DNA of 64,000 nucleotides from Vagococcus carniphilus (GTDB lineage Bacteria; Bacillota; Bacilli; Lactobacillales; Vagococcaceae): NCBI RefSeq assembly GCF_014397115.1, contig NZ_CP060720.1, positions 512,001 through 576,000 of the forward strand, given 5' to 3'. Within the stretch, counting starts at the first letter, position 1, and each line of letters opens with the position of its first letter. Below are positions 1-9,872 of this stretch, piece by piece. Both the position numbers and the translations under genes were made by a program. The notes under the pieces were generated by a model. The model saw only the letters and a program-made list of their open reading frames with translations, did not search any database and was not told where the DNA came from.

Positions 1-1362
1 ACTGATTTGTTTGAAATATCAGAAGTTGCCCATCATGGACCTGAGGATATTTTTATTACTGTTATGACATTAGTGGGGTCGTTTGCATTGATGTACAATA
101 TCCATGGTAGATTAGCACTGGCAACTGCAATAATGGTACCATTTATTACAATTGCTTTAGCCTATTTCAATAAACGAATGACTAAAGTTAATACACAAAT
201 TTATGAGAACTTAGGTGAGTTTAATGCAGGAATTGAGGCAAGTGTGAGTGGGATTCGGGTGACGCAAGCTTTTGCAAATGAAGGATTTGAAGAAAAAAGA
301 TTTGATAAGCTTAATCAATTATATCGTCAATCAAAGCTTGCTTTCTATAAAACCATGGCACTTAGTTCGTCTTACAATTATTTGTTAATTCGTTTGATTA
401 GCTTGTTTGCTCTTCTTTTTGGTTCTTACTATACCATTCAAGGCGAAATAACAAATGGGAACTTTGTTGGTTTTATTCTACTATCTAATGTGTTTGCTAG
501 ACCAATAGAAAAAATAAATACAATGATAGAAAGTTATCCTAAGGGGATTGCTGGATTCAAACGATTTACAGAAGAATTAGATAAAGAACCAAGCATTCAA
601 GATAAAGATGATGCGATAGATGTTGAAATGTTAAATGGAGATATTGCTTATAATAATGTCTCGTTTTCTTATAGTGATGGGACTAAAGTGTTAGATGATT
701 TGTCACTTCATATTAAACACGGTGAAACAGTCGCATTTGTGGGTCCTAGTGGAGCAGGAAAAACAACTCTATGTCATTTATTACCTCGTTTTTATGAAAT
801 TGATTCAGGGGATATTTCAATTGATGATTTAAATATTAAAGATATGACCATGGCTTCACTAAGGAAACAAATTGGAATTGTTCAACAAGATGTTTTCCTA
901 TTTCCAGGAACGATTAAAGAAAATATAGCCTATGGAAAATTAGGCGCTAGTGAAGAGGAAATTGAAAAAGCTATCCAATTAGCTCATTTATCTAAAGTAA
1001 TTGATGGCATGCCTGAAGGAATTGAAACAGTGATTGGAGAAAGAGGCGTCAAGCTTTCAGGAGGACAAAAGCAACGTGTGGCTATTGCTCGTATGTTCTT
1101 AAAAAATCCACCTATCTTGATTTTAGATGAGGCTACTTCGGCCTTAGATACTGAGACTGAAAATGTCATTCAAGAATCATTAATGTCTTTATCGGAAGGC
1201 AGAACAACGCTAATGATTGCTCATAGATTGGCAACGATTAAACAAGCAACTCGTATTATTGTGGTGACAGAAGAAGGAATAGCAGAAGATGGAACACATG
1301 AAGAGTTGATGGCAAAAAATGGCGCATATAAACGTTTATATGATGCTCAATTTAGAGATTAG
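1..1362 (+). CDS. ABC exporter, fused permease-ATPase (5' end outside window)
   Basis: The reading frame is open from base 1, so the true start lies upstream; about 120-150 N-terminal residues are missing compared with the usual 570-600. The first ~195 visible residues are the C-terminal part of an ABC_membrane (type IV exporter) domain. The nucleotide-binding domain follows, with Walker A GPSGAGKTT (near 740-767), Q-loop, signature LSGGQKQR (near 1053-1076), Walker B ending LDEATSALD, and the H-loop AHRLATI. Family knowledge makes it an MsbA/LmrA-like ATP-driven exporter of lipids, drugs or peptides, working as a homo- or heterodimer in the membrane. The substrate cannot be read from sequence, and a partner half-transporter would lie upstream of the window. 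Confidence 0.9.
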   Translation, partial: TDLFEISEVAHHGPEDIFITVMTLVGSFALMYNIHGRLALATAIMVPFITIALAYFNKRMTKVNTQIYENLGEFNAGIEASVSGIRVTQAFANEGFEEKRFDKLNQLYRQSKLAFYKTMALSSSYNYLLIRLISLFALLFGSYYTIQGEITNGNFVGFILLSNVFARPIEKINTMIESYPKGIAGFKRFTEELDKEPSIQDKDDAIDVEMLNGDIAYNNVSFSYSDGTKVLDDLSLHIKHGETVAFVGPSGAGKTTLCHLLPRFYEIDSGDISIDDLNIKDMTMASLRKQIGIVQQDVFLFPGTIKENIAYGKLGASEEEIEKAIQLAHLSKVIDGMPEGIETVIGERGVKLSGGQKQRVAIARMFLKNPPILILDEATSALDTETENVIQESLMSLSEGRTTLMIAHRLATIKQATRIIVVTEEGIAEDGTHEELMAKNGAYKRLYDAQFRD

Positions 1363-1383
1363 TTTAAATTTTAGGAACCACGG

Positions 1384-1430
1384 CTAGTTATGACAACCAG
1401 TTTTTGGGTTGATTGTAACTAGCTTTATTT
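1384..1430 (+). terminator. Probable terminator after the ABC exporter
   Basis: An imperfect inverted repeat (1384-1398 with 1407-1422) is followed by a weak T-rich tract. It lies just after the exporter stop codon. Confidence 0.45.
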
Positions 1431-1509
1431 GTTGTAGGAGCAAGATTTTTTAGTTAGTTTTAAGCTATAATAAAAAGAGATAAGAAAAGAAGTTAGTGGA
1501 GGTATGTCA

Positions 1510-1998
1510 GTGAAAATTATCAAAGAAAGATTAGCGTTACTAGCTATGTTAACAGCTTTAACAGTTGTTCTAGCATTAACATTTATCTTCCCTGTTCCAA
1601 TGACAAAAGGTTATGTCAATCTATTAGAGGTTGGTATATATACGGCAGCCATGTTGTTAGGTGGGCCAGCCGGAGCAATTGTCGGAAGTGTAAGCGGAGG
1701 AATGCTGGATTTAATTTTAGGTTATCCACAGTGGATAATTTTCTCAGTGGTTATTCATGGTTTTCAAGGATATCTTGCTGGGAGATGGTCTGGTAGTAAA
1801 AAGATGACGACAAGAATCTTCTTTTTAGTAATTGCATCTATCGTGATGATTATTGGCTATTTTTTTGCGACATCATTTTTATATGGTCAAGTAGCAGGTC
1901 TAGCATCGATTATTGGAAATATCATTCAAAATGGCTTTGGAATTATAGTATCTATGATTGTCATTAATATTTTAGACCGCTTAAAACTAATTAAATAA
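1510..1998 (+). CDS. ECF transporter S component (PF07155-like)
   Basis: A 162-residue, highly hydrophobic protein with five to six membrane segments. It has the Gly/Ala-rich pattern of vitamin-binding S components of energy-coupling factor transporters (a GG-PAGAIVG-like stretch, then a conserved Asp in a membrane helix). Such proteins bind a vitamin or precursor and share a common EcfAA'T module, which is not in this window. The GTG at 1510 is chosen because GGAGG at 1498-1502 sits 7 bases before it; the ATG at 1504 would be only 1 base from the ribosome site. It stands alone between two terminators. The substrate is unknown; it is closest in look to the riboflavin/hydroxymethylpyrimidine-type S family. 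Confidence 0.75.
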   Translation: MKIIKERLALLAMLTALTVVLALTFIFPVPMTKGYVNLLEVGIYTAAMLLGGPAGAIVGSVSGGMLDLILGYPQWIIFSVVIHGFQGYLAGRWSGSKKMTTRIFFLVIASIVMIIGYFFATSFLYGQVAGLASIIGNIIQNGFGIIVSMIVINILDRLKLIK

Positions 1999-2008
1999 GT
2001 AAATTAAG

Positions 2009-2044
2009 AAGAGAAATATTCATTAAAGAATTTTTCTCTTTTTT
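2009..2044 (+). terminator. Intrinsic terminator after the ECF S gene
   Basis: The stem 2009-2021 pairs with 2028-2040 (AAGAGAAA/TTTCTCTT core) and runs into six T residues. Confidence 0.75.
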
Positions 2045-2104
2045 ATGCTAAAATAAAGGATAAGTAAAATCGGGATAAATGTGTATAAATGAAGGAGGAG
2101 TTAG

Positions 2105-3154
2105 GTGAGTGATTATCGGATAGCCATAGTTGGGGCGACAGGTGCAGTTGGAACCAAGATGAAAGAGATGCTTGAAACAAGTTCCTTACCTATCAAAGAG
2201 GTAAAATTTTTAGCATCTATTCGTTCAGTTGGTAAAAAAATAAGTTTTAGAGATAAGCTGTACGAAATTGAAGAGTTAAAGGCATCTTCATTTGAGGAAA
2301 TGGATATCGCCTTATTTAGTGCGGGAGGCTCTATTTCAGAAGTATATGCCAAAGAAGCAGTTAAACGTGGTTGTGTGGTAATTGATAATACAAGTGCTTT
2401 TCGAATGAGTGAAGGTGTGCCTTTAGTGGTGCCTGAGGTTAATAAAGAAGCATTGAGACAGCACCAAGGTATTATAGCTAATCCTAATTGTTCAACGATT
2501 CAAATGATGGTTGCTCTTGAACCTATTAGAAAAAAATATGGACTAGAGCGCGTCATTGTTTCAACGTATCAGGCAGTTAGTGGTGCTGGAATATCGGCTA
2601 TTAATGAATTAAAACAACAAGCCCAAGATATGTTAGATGAAAAAACAACTATTGAAGCAAATGTCTTGCCTTGTTCAGGTGACAAAAAACATTTTCCTTT
2701 AGCTTTTAATGCGTTAGCTCAAATTGATGTTTTTTCAGATGAGGGTTATACAAATGAAGAGTGGAAAATGATTAATGAAACCAAAAAGATAATGTCTGAT
2801 GATGAGTTAAAGGTGACGGCGACTTGCGTTAGAGTTCCAGTTATGTCAGGTCATTCTGAGTCAGTTTACATTGAGTTAAAAGAATCTGATGTAACCGTAG
2901 CAGATATACAGGCTGTTTTAAGTGAGGCGCCAGGTATTATTTTAGAGGATAATCCAGATGAGCAGCTTTATCCACAGCCACTAAATTCTGTAGGTAAAAA
3001 GGAAGTTTTTGTTGGTAGAATACGTCAAGATTTAGATGTTAAAAAAGGATTTCATTTATGGGTAGTATCAGACAATCTATTAAAGGGTGCCGCATGGAAT
3101 TCTGTTCAGATTGCTGAAACGATGCATGAAATGAATCTATTAAAAAATAAGTAA
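2105..3154 (+). CDS. asd: Aspartate-semialdehyde dehydrogenase
   Basis: Converts aspartyl phosphate to aspartate semialdehyde with NADPH, the branch point to lysine/diaminopimelate, threonine and methionine. The 349 residues match the family length. Visible signatures are the NADP-binding GATGAVG at residues 10-16, the catalytic Cys129 in NPNCSTIQM, and the substrate-binding Arg243 and His250 in [10 protein letters not shown]. The GTG start has AAGGAGG (2092-2098) 6 bases upstream. The gene is followed within 65 bases by rnjB, as in the Bacillus asd-dap-rnjB arrangement, but dapA/dapG are missing between them. No lysine riboswitch is visible in the short leader. Confidence 0.96.
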   Translation: MSDYRIAIVGATGAVGTKMKEMLETSSLPIKEVKFLASIRSVGKKISFRDKLYEIEELKASSFEEMDIALFSAGGSISEVYAKEAVKRGCVVIDNTSAFRMSEGVPLVVPEVNKEALRQHQGIIANPNCSTIQMMVALEPIRKKYGLERVIVSTYQAVSGAGISAINELKQQAQDMLDEKTTIEANVLPCSGDKKHFPLAFNALAQIDVFSDEGYTNEEWKMINETKKIMSDDELKVTATCVRVPVMSGHSESVYIELKESDVTVADIQAVLSEAPGIILEDNPDEQLYPQPLNSVGKKEVFVGRIRQDLDVKKGFHLWVVSDNLLKGAAWNSVQIAETMHEMNLLKNK

Positions 3155-3176
3155 ATAATTCATAAAAATAAAGAAA

Positions 3177-3201
3177 AGTTGTTGATATTTTTTCAGCAAC
3201 T
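3177..3201 (+). other. Hairpin between asd and rnjB
   Basis: AGTTGTTGA (3177-3185) pairs with TCAGCAACT (3193-3201) around an A/T loop. No T tract follows, so it does not look like a terminator. It ends 3 bases before the rnjB ribosome site and could affect processing or translation. Confidence 0.4.
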
Positions 3202-3218
3202 AATGAGGTGGAAAACAA

Positions 3219-4892
3219 GTGAGTCAAATAAAAATAGTTCCTTTAGGTGGCGTTAGAGAAAATGGGAAAAGTATCTACGTTGTCGAAGTTGAGGATGAGA
3301 TTTTTGTTCTGGATTGTGGGCTTAAATACCCAGAAAACGAACAACTAGGAATCGATATGGTCATTCCAGATTTTTCTTATTTATTAGAAAATAAAGATAA
3401 AATTGCAGGTATCTTCTTAAGTCATGGTCATGCGGATGCTATTGGTGCGTTACCTTATCTTTTAGAAAATGTTTCTGTTCCTGTTTTTGGAACGGAGTTA
3501 ACGACAGAGTTAGCGAAAATAAATGTTCGTGAGTACCCAAATACGAAAGATTTTAAAGAGTTTCATGTGGTAGATGAATTTACGGAAATTGACTTTGGTC
3601 ATGCGGTTGTGAGTTTCTTTAGTACAACGCATACTATTCCAGATTCAATAGGTATTTCAATTAAAACAAAAGAAGGCAACATTGTTTATACGGGGGACTT
3701 TAAGTTTGACCAAAGTGCGAATAAACCGTATCAAACAGACTTTTCAAGATTAGCTGAAATTGGTAAAGAAGGCGTCTTTGCTTTACTAAGTGATTCAAGT
3801 AATGCAGAAAGTTCTTCATTGATTGCTTCTGAAAATCAAACAGAAGAAGAAGTGTATGATACGATTCGCTACTGGGAAGGTCGTATTATTGTTGCAAGTG
3901 TAGCAAGTAATATTAGACGAGTTCAACAAATTTTTAATGCTGCTCATAAATCAGGCCGTCAAGTTGTATTGACAGGAAAAGATGTGGAACAAATTGTTCG
4001 TACAGCAATTCGTCTAGGTAAATTACAATTACCAGATGAGGATTTAATTATTACAGAGCGTCAAATGAAAAATAAACGTCCAGAAGAGTTGTTAATATTA
4101 GAAACAGGTCGTATGGGCGAACCTTTACAATCGTTACAAAAAATGGCAAGTAAACGTCATAAATCAATTAGCATTCAAGAAGGTGATTTAATTTATATCA
4201 CAACGACACCAGCAATTTCTGTTGAAACAACAGTTGCTAAAACAGAAGACATGGTTTATCGTGCTGGTGGAACAGTGAAGACGATTTCTGATAACTTATA
4301 TGTATCAGGTCATGGAAATGAAAATGATTTGAAGTTGATGTTGAACTTGATGAAACCTAAATATTTTGTTCCAGTTCAAGGTGAGTATCGTTTGTTAGCT
4401 GCTCATGCCGATTTAGCTCACGAGGTAGGAATGTCTTACCAAGATATTTTCATCACTGGTCGTGGTGATATTCTAGAATTTGAAAAAGGTCGTTTGAGAA
4501 TGACTGGTTCAACAGATGCTGATAATGTTTTAATTGATGGTTTAGGTGTAGGAGATATTGGTAATATCGTTTTAAGAGATAGAAAAATTTTATCTGAAGA
4601 TGGTATATTTATTGCTGTTATCACCATTAATCGCCGCGCTAAAAAAATTATTTCAAAACCAAGAATTACATCTCGAGGTTTTGTCTATGTTAAAACAAGC
4701 ACTGATTTGATGAAGGAAAGTGCAACCATCGTAGAAACAGTTGTTTTGGAAAATCTAGAAAAAGCTGATTTTGATTGGGGCGTTTTAAAACAAGAGATTA
4801 GAGATCAATTGAGTCGCTATCTATATGAACAAACTAAGAGAAGACCGGTTATCTTACCTGTGATTATGGAATCAAGTCAAAAGAGAAAATAA
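3219..4892 (+). CDS. rnjB: Ribonuclease J2
   Basis: A 557-residue metallo-beta-lactamase/beta-CASP ribonuclease for mRNA decay and rRNA processing in a complex with RNase J1. The metal motif at residues 68-74 reads SHGHADA: the final His of the canonical HxHxDH is replaced by Ala74. That substitution is typical of RNase J2, which has weak activity and supports J1, and it separates this gene from rnjA. The beta-CASP domain follows, then the C-terminal domain ending in the basic tail SQKRK. The GTG start has GAGGTGG (3204-3210) upstream. It is probably co-transcribed with asd and is closed by the terminator at 4907. Confidence 0.93.
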   Translation: MSQIKIVPLGGVRENGKSIYVVEVEDEIFVLDCGLKYPENEQLGIDMVIPDFSYLLENKDKIAGIFLSHGHADAIGALPYLLENVSVPVFGTELTTELAKINVREYPNTKDFKEFHVVDEFTEIDFGHAVVSFFSTTHTIPDSIGISIKTKEGNIVYTGDFKFDQSANKPYQTDFSRLAEIGKEGVFALLSDSSNAESSSLIASENQTEEEVYDTIRYWEGRIIVASVASNIRRVQQIFNAAHKSGRQVVLTGKDVEQIVRTAIRLGKLQLPDEDLIITERQMKNKRPEELLILETGRMGEPLQSLQKMASKRHKSISIQEGDLIYITTTPAISVETTVAKTEDMVYRAGGTVKTISDNLYVSGHGNENDLKLMLNLMKPKYFVPVQGEYRLLAAHADLAHEVGMSYQDIFITGRGDILEFEKGRLRMTGSTDADNVLIDGLGVGDIGNIVLRDRKILSEDGIFIAVITINRRAKKIISKPRITSRGFVYVKTSTDLMKESATIVETVVLENLEKADFDWGVLKQEIRDQLSRYLYEQTKRRPVILPVIMESSQKRK

Positions 4893-4906
4893 ATAGTGAT
4901 AAAAAG

Positions 4907-4954
4907 AGAAGCTGGAACAGTATGATTGACTCTGTTCCAGTCTTCTATTTTTTC
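4907..4954 (+). terminator. Strong terminator after rnjB
   Basis: A long stem (AGAAGCTGGAACAG at 4907-4920 with 4932-4946) is followed by ATTTTTT. Confidence 0.9.
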
Positions 4955-4986
4955 GTTATATAGAATTAATGAGAAGGAGTTTTTTG

Positions 4987-6411
4987 ATGAATCAGGAAAA
5001 AGCACACAAGTTTCGTTGGCTAAGTTTAGCCGCAGTAGGATTATTTTCGTTTATGTCAACACTTGATGGGAGTATTGTTAATATAGCATTGCCGACTATT
5101 TCAGAAGATATTGGTGTTCCCATGAATCAATCTGAATGGGTTGTATCCGTTTATCTGATGGCGATTTGTGTTTTCTTACTTTTCTTTGGAAAAGTAGGTG
5201 ACAGTTTTGGTAAAATAAAAGTGTTTAAAATAGGAACCATTGTATTTATTATCGGTTCTTTTTTATGCGGTATACCGGGTAGTTTAGGCTTATTATTAGC
5301 ATCTCGAGTTGTGCAAGCAATTGGGGCTAGTATGACAATGGCAACTAGTACAGGAATTATTACTGAAATATTCCCGCTTCAAGAAAGAGGTCGGGCATTA
5401 GGTTTGATTGGTTCATTTGTGTCACTTGGTGCAATTGCAGGACCAGGAATAGGTGGTGTGATTTTATCACATTTTAATTGGTCTTATATTTTTTGGATTA
5501 ATGTACCTGTAGGAATTATTACGATGATGTTTGGTTGGTATTTCTTACCAAAAACAGAGTTTAAAAGTGGTGAAAAAATTGATTATATTGGATTTATTCT
5601 TTTTGCCTTATTTATCATGTTGTTCTTTGGTGGTATCTTTTTAGGGCAAGAAAAGAGTTTTACTAATCCTTTGATTATTGGAATGGTGATTGTTTCACTT
5701 ATATCTTTAGTTATGTTTTACCGATACGAAAACAAACAAGAGAGTCCATTAGTTCATTTCCATTTGTTTAGTAATCAGATTTTTACGGTCAGCCTTTTAA
5801 CGGCAACATTAATTTTTGTAACTAACTTTTTTGCCAATGTTGTTAATCCATTTTACTTACAAAATGTTTTAGGTTTAGAAGCTAATATCGCAGGTTTTTT
5901 AATGATGGTTTTTCCTCTTGTAATGGTAGTCGGAGCTCCATTAAGTGGCTACTTGACTGATAAAAAAGGTCCTCATTTAATTACTTTGATAGGATTGGTC
6001 CTGTTAACATTAGGCCAAATTGGGTATTTAGTTTTAGGAGAGTCATCACCGGTTATCCTCTTTATTCTTATTATGTCACTTGTAGGAGCAGGAAATGCGA
6101 TGTTCCAAGCGCCTAATAATACTATTATCATGTCAAGCGTAGATAAATCAGAGTATGGTGTTGCAGGTAGTATGAATGCTCTTGCTAGAAACTTTGGTAT
6201 GGTTGTAGGGATTTCCCTTTCAACAACTATTTTGTATCAGTCAATGAGTTTTGAAATGGGAGAAAGAGTTGTTGGCTTCATTGACGGTAGACCAGATATC
6301 TTTGTTTATGGGATGCATTTTACTTATATGGTTTCTTTTGCCATTTGTCTGTTTGCAACAGGTATTACATTTTGGCGTTTTTCAAAAGCAAAAAAAGAGA
6401 TGAAAAAATAA
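4987..6411 (+). CDS. DHA2-family (14-TMS) MFS drug-efflux transporter
   Basis: A 474-residue integral membrane protein of the EmrB/QacA type: proton-driven export of drugs or other amphiphiles. Visible are the DHA2 opening STLDGSIVNIALPTI in helix 1, the loop motif GKVGDSFGK between helices 2 and 3, and motif C-like GAIAGPGIGG in helix 5. The ATG at 4987 is chosen because AAGGAG (4973-4978) lies just upstream; the earlier in-frame ATG at 4969 overlaps that ribosome site. It stands alone between two terminators with no adjacent regulator. The substrate is unknown. Confidence 0.88.
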   Translation: MNQEKAHKFRWLSLAAVGLFSFMSTLDGSIVNIALPTISEDIGVPMNQSEWVVSVYLMAICVFLLFFGKVGDSFGKIKVFKIGTIVFIIGSFLCGIPGSLGLLLASRVVQAIGASMTMATSTGIITEIFPLQERGRALGLIGSFVSLGAIAGPGIGGVILSHFNWSYIFWINVPVGIITMMFGWYFLPKTEFKSGEKIDYIGFILFALFIMLFFGGIFLGQEKSFTNPLIIGMVIVSLISLVMFYRYENKQESPLVHFHLFSNQIFTVSLLTATLIFVTNFFANVVNPFYLQNVLGLEANIAGFLMMVFPLVMVVGAPLSGYLTDKKGPHLITLIGLVLLTLGQIGYLVLGESSPVILFILIMSLVGAGNAMFQAPNNTIIMSSVDKSEYGVAGSMNALARNFGMVVGISLSTTILYQSMSFEMGERVVGFIDGRPDIFVYGMHFTYMVSFAICLFATGITFWRFSKAKKEMKK

Positions 6412-6425
6412 TAGTTTGAAAGTAT

Positions 6426-6466
6426 AAGAAGGAGCAGACGTTTTAGTCAGCTTCTTCTATTTTTTA
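6426..6466 (+). terminator. Terminator after the MFS gene
   Basis: AGAAGGAGCAGAC pairs with GTCAGCTTCTTCT, followed by ATTTTTT. Confidence 0.8.
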
Positions 6467-6634
6467 TTGATACAGATTTCTGATAATAGCGTTTTTTTTA
6501 CGAACTGTTATAATCATTGTAATTTATTTTTAATAATAATCATGATAGAATGAAGAATATTAATGGATATAAGAATTGCAACAGATTCTTTTTCTAACTA
6601 TAACAATGTATAAGAGAGAATTAGGTGAAAAAGC

Positions 6635-7960
6635 GTGGGTGTAACAAAACATGATCAGATTCTTGAATATATCGAGACTTTACCAGTTGGTGAAAAAATT
6701 TCAGTTCGTGGTATCGCTAAAAATTTACTTGTAAGTGAAGGAACTGCTTATAGAGCTATTAAAGAGGCCGAAAACATTGGTTTAGTTTCAACTATTCAAA
6801 GAGTTGGAACCATTAGAATTGAAAAAAAATTAAAAGAAAATATTGAACGATTATCTTTTGGAGAAGTGTCAAAAATTATTGAAGGTGATATTTTAGCTGG
6901 TCGTAAAGGATTAGATAAAATATTGAAGAAATTTATCATTGGGGCTATGACAGAAGAAAATATGCTGAGATATATTACATCTGGTTCTTTAATGATTGTA
7001 GGAGACCGAGAAGGCGTGCAACGTCTTGCTCTAGAAAATGGCGCGGCTGTCTTATTGACGGGAGGATTTGATGTGTCAGAAGAAATCCTTTCTTTAGCAG
7101 ATGAAGTTGAGATGCCAATTATTCGTACAACTTATGATACCTTTACTGTCGCAACAACTATTAATCGCGCTATTAGCGATCAAATGATAAAAAAAGATAT
7201 TATGACAGTTGAAGATATTCAAACACCAATTGAAAGAACAGTAGTGTTAGGTGTAAAGGATACATTAGAAGATTATCAAAAAATATCTGAAAAAACAGGA
7301 TTCACAAGATTTCCAGTGGTTAATAAAACAAATCGGTTAGTCGGAATCATTACGTCAAAAGATGTGGTTAATAAACAAGCGACACAACCGATTGAAAAAA
7401 TTATGACAAAAGACCCAAGAAGAGCTAAAAGACATATGAGTGTGGCAAGTATTGGACACCAAATGATATGGGATGGTTTAGAAATTATTCCTGTTGTTGA
7501 AGATGACTTAACTTTAATCGGTATTGTATCAAGACGGGATGTTATGAAGGCGATGCAATTAGCTCAAAAACAACCACAAGTTTCCAATACATTATCAGAT
7601 CAGATAACGGATGAAGTTATTGAAAAAGATAGCAAAGGTTTATCTGATATGCCTGATTATTCTTTTGTTGTTTCTCCGCAAATGGTAAATAGCATGGGAA
7701 CATTATCTTTTGGTGTTTTGAATCAGATTATTTCAACGGTTGCCAAAAGAACAATGAGAGTTAAATATCAGCGTAACTCTGTGATTGAACAAATGAGTTT
7801 ATATTATTTTAAATTAATTCAAATTGATAGTGAGATTGATTTGAAACCAAGAATTATAGATGTGGGACGTCGCTCTGCTAAAATGGATGTAGAAGTTTAT
7901 ATAGACAATGTTATTGTGGCAAAAGCCATGATTGTCTGTCAATTGATGGAGCAGGCCTAG
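6635..7960 (+). CDS. YtoI-like CBS/DRTGG-domain regulator with thioesterase-fold C-terminus
   Basis: A 441-residue multidomain protein. It has an N-terminal winged-helix region (~1-65, with SVRGIAKNLLVSEGTAYRAI), a DRTGG-like domain (~70-185), two CBS domains (~190-310), and a C-terminal hot-dog (thioesterase-like) domain (~330-441). The architecture and the position directly before nrnA match B. subtilis YtoI. CBS pairs usually sense adenine nucleotides, so a nucleotide-responsive regulator is a fair inference, but its target is unknown. The GTG start has AGGTGA at 6623-6628. It overlaps no neighbour and leaves 11 bases to nrnA, so the two form an operon. Confidence 0.85.
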   Translation: MGVTKHDQILEYIETLPVGEKISVRGIAKNLLVSEGTAYRAIKEAENIGLVSTIQRVGTIRIEKKLKENIERLSFGEVSKIIEGDILAGRKGLDKILKKFIIGAMTEENMLRYITSGSLMIVGDREGVQRLALENGAAVLLTGGFDVSEEILSLADEVEMPIIRTTYDTFTVATTINRAISDQMIKKDIMTVEDIQTPIERTVVLGVKDTLEDYQKISEKTGFTRFPVVNKTNRLVGIITSKDVVNKQATQPIEKIMTKDPRRAKRHMSVASIGHQMIWDGLEIIPVVEDDLTLIGIVSRRDVMKAMQLAQKQPQVSNTLSDQITDEVIEKDSKGLSDMPDYSFVVSPQMVNSMGTLSFGVLNQIISTVAKRTMRVKYQRNSVIEQMSLYYFKLIQIDSEIDLKPRIIDVGRRSAKMDVEVYIDNVIVAKAMIVCQLMEQA

Positions 7961-7971
7961 GAGGCAAATAA

Positions 7972-8919
7972 ATGGAAATTACACAAAATATTTTAGACAA
8001 AATAAAAGAATACGATAAAATAATGATTCACAGACATCAAAGCCCAGATCCCGATGCGTTAGGCTCTCAAGGTGGTTTAGCGTTGATATTAAAAGAATCA
8101 TTTCCAGAAAAGGAAATCTATGTTATTGGGGGCCCTGTAGGAGGTCTAGATTTCCTATTAACAATGGATGAGGTAGAAGACGATATGTATCAAGGTGCAT
8201 TAGTGATTACAACAGATACAGCTAATGAACCAAGAATTAGTGGAAAACAGTATGACTTAGGAGATTTATTAATCAAAATAGATCATCATCCAGATGATGA
8301 GCCTTACGGAGATATTTCTTGGGTTAACCCTAAGGCAAGTAGTACAAGTGAAATGATTTATGACTTTTTTGAAGCTCATAAAGATGAGTTAGTTATGCCA
8401 ACGGAAGCAGCAAAATTATTGTACGCAGGAATTATCGGGGACACTGGTCGTTTTATGTATCCAGCAACAACAAGTCATACATTATGGGTAGCGAGTCAAT
8501 TAATGACTTATCCGTTTGATGCAGCTAGTTTAAATCGAACAATGGATGAAGTTTCTGAAAAAATTGCTCGATTAGCTGGATATGTGGCTGAAAACATTGA
8601 AGTGGATGAGAATGGAGCTGCGATGGTTTTATTACCTCAAGAAGTACTGGACAAATTTGAAATAGAAGATTCAGAAACACCACCGACTATTCCAATTCCT
8701 GGTAAAATTAAGGGAATTAAGGCGTGGGGAATTTTTGTAGCTCAACCAGAAGGCTTTTATCGAGTACGCTTACGCTCAAAAGGACCAGTTATTAATACTA
8801 TTGCAAAACGTCATCATGGTGGTGGACATCCTTTAGCTAGTGGGGCTAATGCAAAAGATTTGGCTGAAGTAAAAGAGATTTATCAAGAGATTCAACAAGC
8901 CGTAAAAGAGGATAACTAA
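7972..8919 (+). CDS. nrnA: Bifunctional oligoribonuclease / pAp phosphatase NrnA
   Basis: A DHH/DHHA1-family phosphoesterase of 315 residues that degrades 2-5-mer nanoRNA and dephosphorylates 3'-phosphoadenosine 5'-phosphate. Visible motifs are HRHQSPDPDALGS near residue 20, TTDTA near 80, the DHH motif IDHHPDD near 107, and the DHHA1 signature GGGHPLASGA near the C-terminus. AGGAGG lies 6-11 bases before the ATG. The pairing with the YtoI-like gene is the same as in Bacillus, which supports the assignment. Confidence 0.93.
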   Translation: MEITQNILDKIKEYDKIMIHRHQSPDPDALGSQGGLALILKESFPEKEIYVIGGPVGGLDFLLTMDEVEDDMYQGALVITTDTANEPRISGKQYDLGDLLIKIDHHPDDEPYGDISWVNPKASSTSEMIYDFFEAHKDELVMPTEAAKLLYAGIIGDTGRFMYPATTSHTLWVASQLMTYPFDAASLNRTMDEVSEKIARLAGYVAENIEVDENGAAMVLLPQEVLDKFEIEDSETPPTIPIPGKIKGIKAWGIFVAQPEGFYRVRLRSKGPVINTIAKRHHGGGHPLASGANAKDLAEVKEIYQEIQQAVKEDN

Positions 8920-8968
8920 AAAAACATAAAAAAGAGCTATATCTAATGCTCTTTTTTATGTTTTTTTT
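8919..8968. terminator. Bidirectional terminator between nrnA and the minus-strand membrane gene
   Basis: AAACATAAAAAAGAGC pairs with GCTCTTTTTTATGTTT and is A/T-flanked on both sides. The minus-strand coding region ends inside the hairpin (stop at 8956-8958), so the stem also encodes the last lysine codons. Confidence 0.85.
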
Positions 8969-9816
8969 TTATGTTTCTTTTTTGTTGTTCTCTTTTTAGT
9001 TTTTGATGACTGTTCAGAGCGTTTCAGAGATGAAATTTCTTTTTTTAACGCATCATTTTCAGCAATGATTGCATCAACATCTTTTCTTCTTCTAAAAAGT
9101 GGACCGTTTAAATAACGATTAAATAGTTGAGCTAAAAGAGTAGAAATAAATCCAATACACATCACTATAAAATAATGATTTTTTAAAAGATTTAAGTTAT
9201 CAAGCCATAAATGAAGAATATTTGGAATTCTTCCAAGAGCTTTAACATTGCCAAATGTAATAGCGACTTGATCAGCAATTACTGTATAATCTTTCATAAA
9301 ATTTAGAGCAGAAAAATTATACTCGTAGAAAAAGGTAGACCATTGTTTACTAAGTGCTTTTAATTGTTTAGGGCTTAAACGTTCTAGTATTTGTTGAACT
9401 TCAGTTAATGATTGAATTGTATGACTGGCTGTGATGTAGCTATAGTAGAAGCTACCAAATAAAAGAATAATTAGTCCTGTTATCAACAAGAAATCATGTT
9501 TTTGCAATTTTTTTCGTTTATGTAAAAAGAAAATTTTAACTAATAGATAAATAATGAAGACGACAAAGAGTAAGACCTCAAGTGTTAAAAAAATGCCTAC
9601 TACAATAGTTCCATTTGTTGCTCGATCTATAAAGGTATCTAGTTTATTTTCACTGGTTAAAATGGCTAGAATATCTGGAATTGAAAAAGATAATTGTGTT
9701 TGAAATAAACCCGTTAAAATTCTTTTTTGATAATAAATAACAACGAAATAAATGAGAGTAAAAAATAAACTTGTTCGGTAAATAGATTGCCGGGTTTCTT
9801 TTTTCTTAAGTCGCAT
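8956..9816 (-). CDS. Unknown membrane protein with lysine-rich C-terminus
   Basis: Not recognised. A 286-residue protein with about four hydrophobic segments (near residues 15-33, 70-95, 110-130 and 215-235). A 90-residue, probably extracellular stretch lies between the third and fourth. A short coiled-coil-like segment (AIIAENDALKKEISSLK) precedes a very basic tail rich in KKK. The ATG at 9816 is chosen over one 27 bases upstream because GGAGGTG sits 5-11 bases before it. It lies 57 bases after the response regulator gene on the same strand, so it may be a third member of that operon, but no functional link is shown. Confidence 0.75.
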   Translation of the reverse strand: MRLKKKETRQSIYRTSLFFTLIYFVVIYYQKRILTGLFQTQLSFSIPDILAILTSENKLDTFIDRATNGTIVVGIFLTLEVLLFVVFIIYLLVKIFFLHKRKKLQKHDFLLITGLIILLFGSFYYSYITASHTIQSLTEVQQILERLSPKQLKALSKQWSTFFYEYNFSALNFMKDYTVIADQVAITFGNVKALGRIPNILHLWLDNLNLLKNHYFIVMCIGFISTLLAQLFNRYLNGPLFRRRKDVDAIIAENDALKKEISSLKRSEQSSKTKKRTTKKKHKKKT

Positions 9817-9872
9817 AAAACACCTCCAAATATAGCTGTTCATTAGTTTTATTTTAACATAAATGTAAAAAA

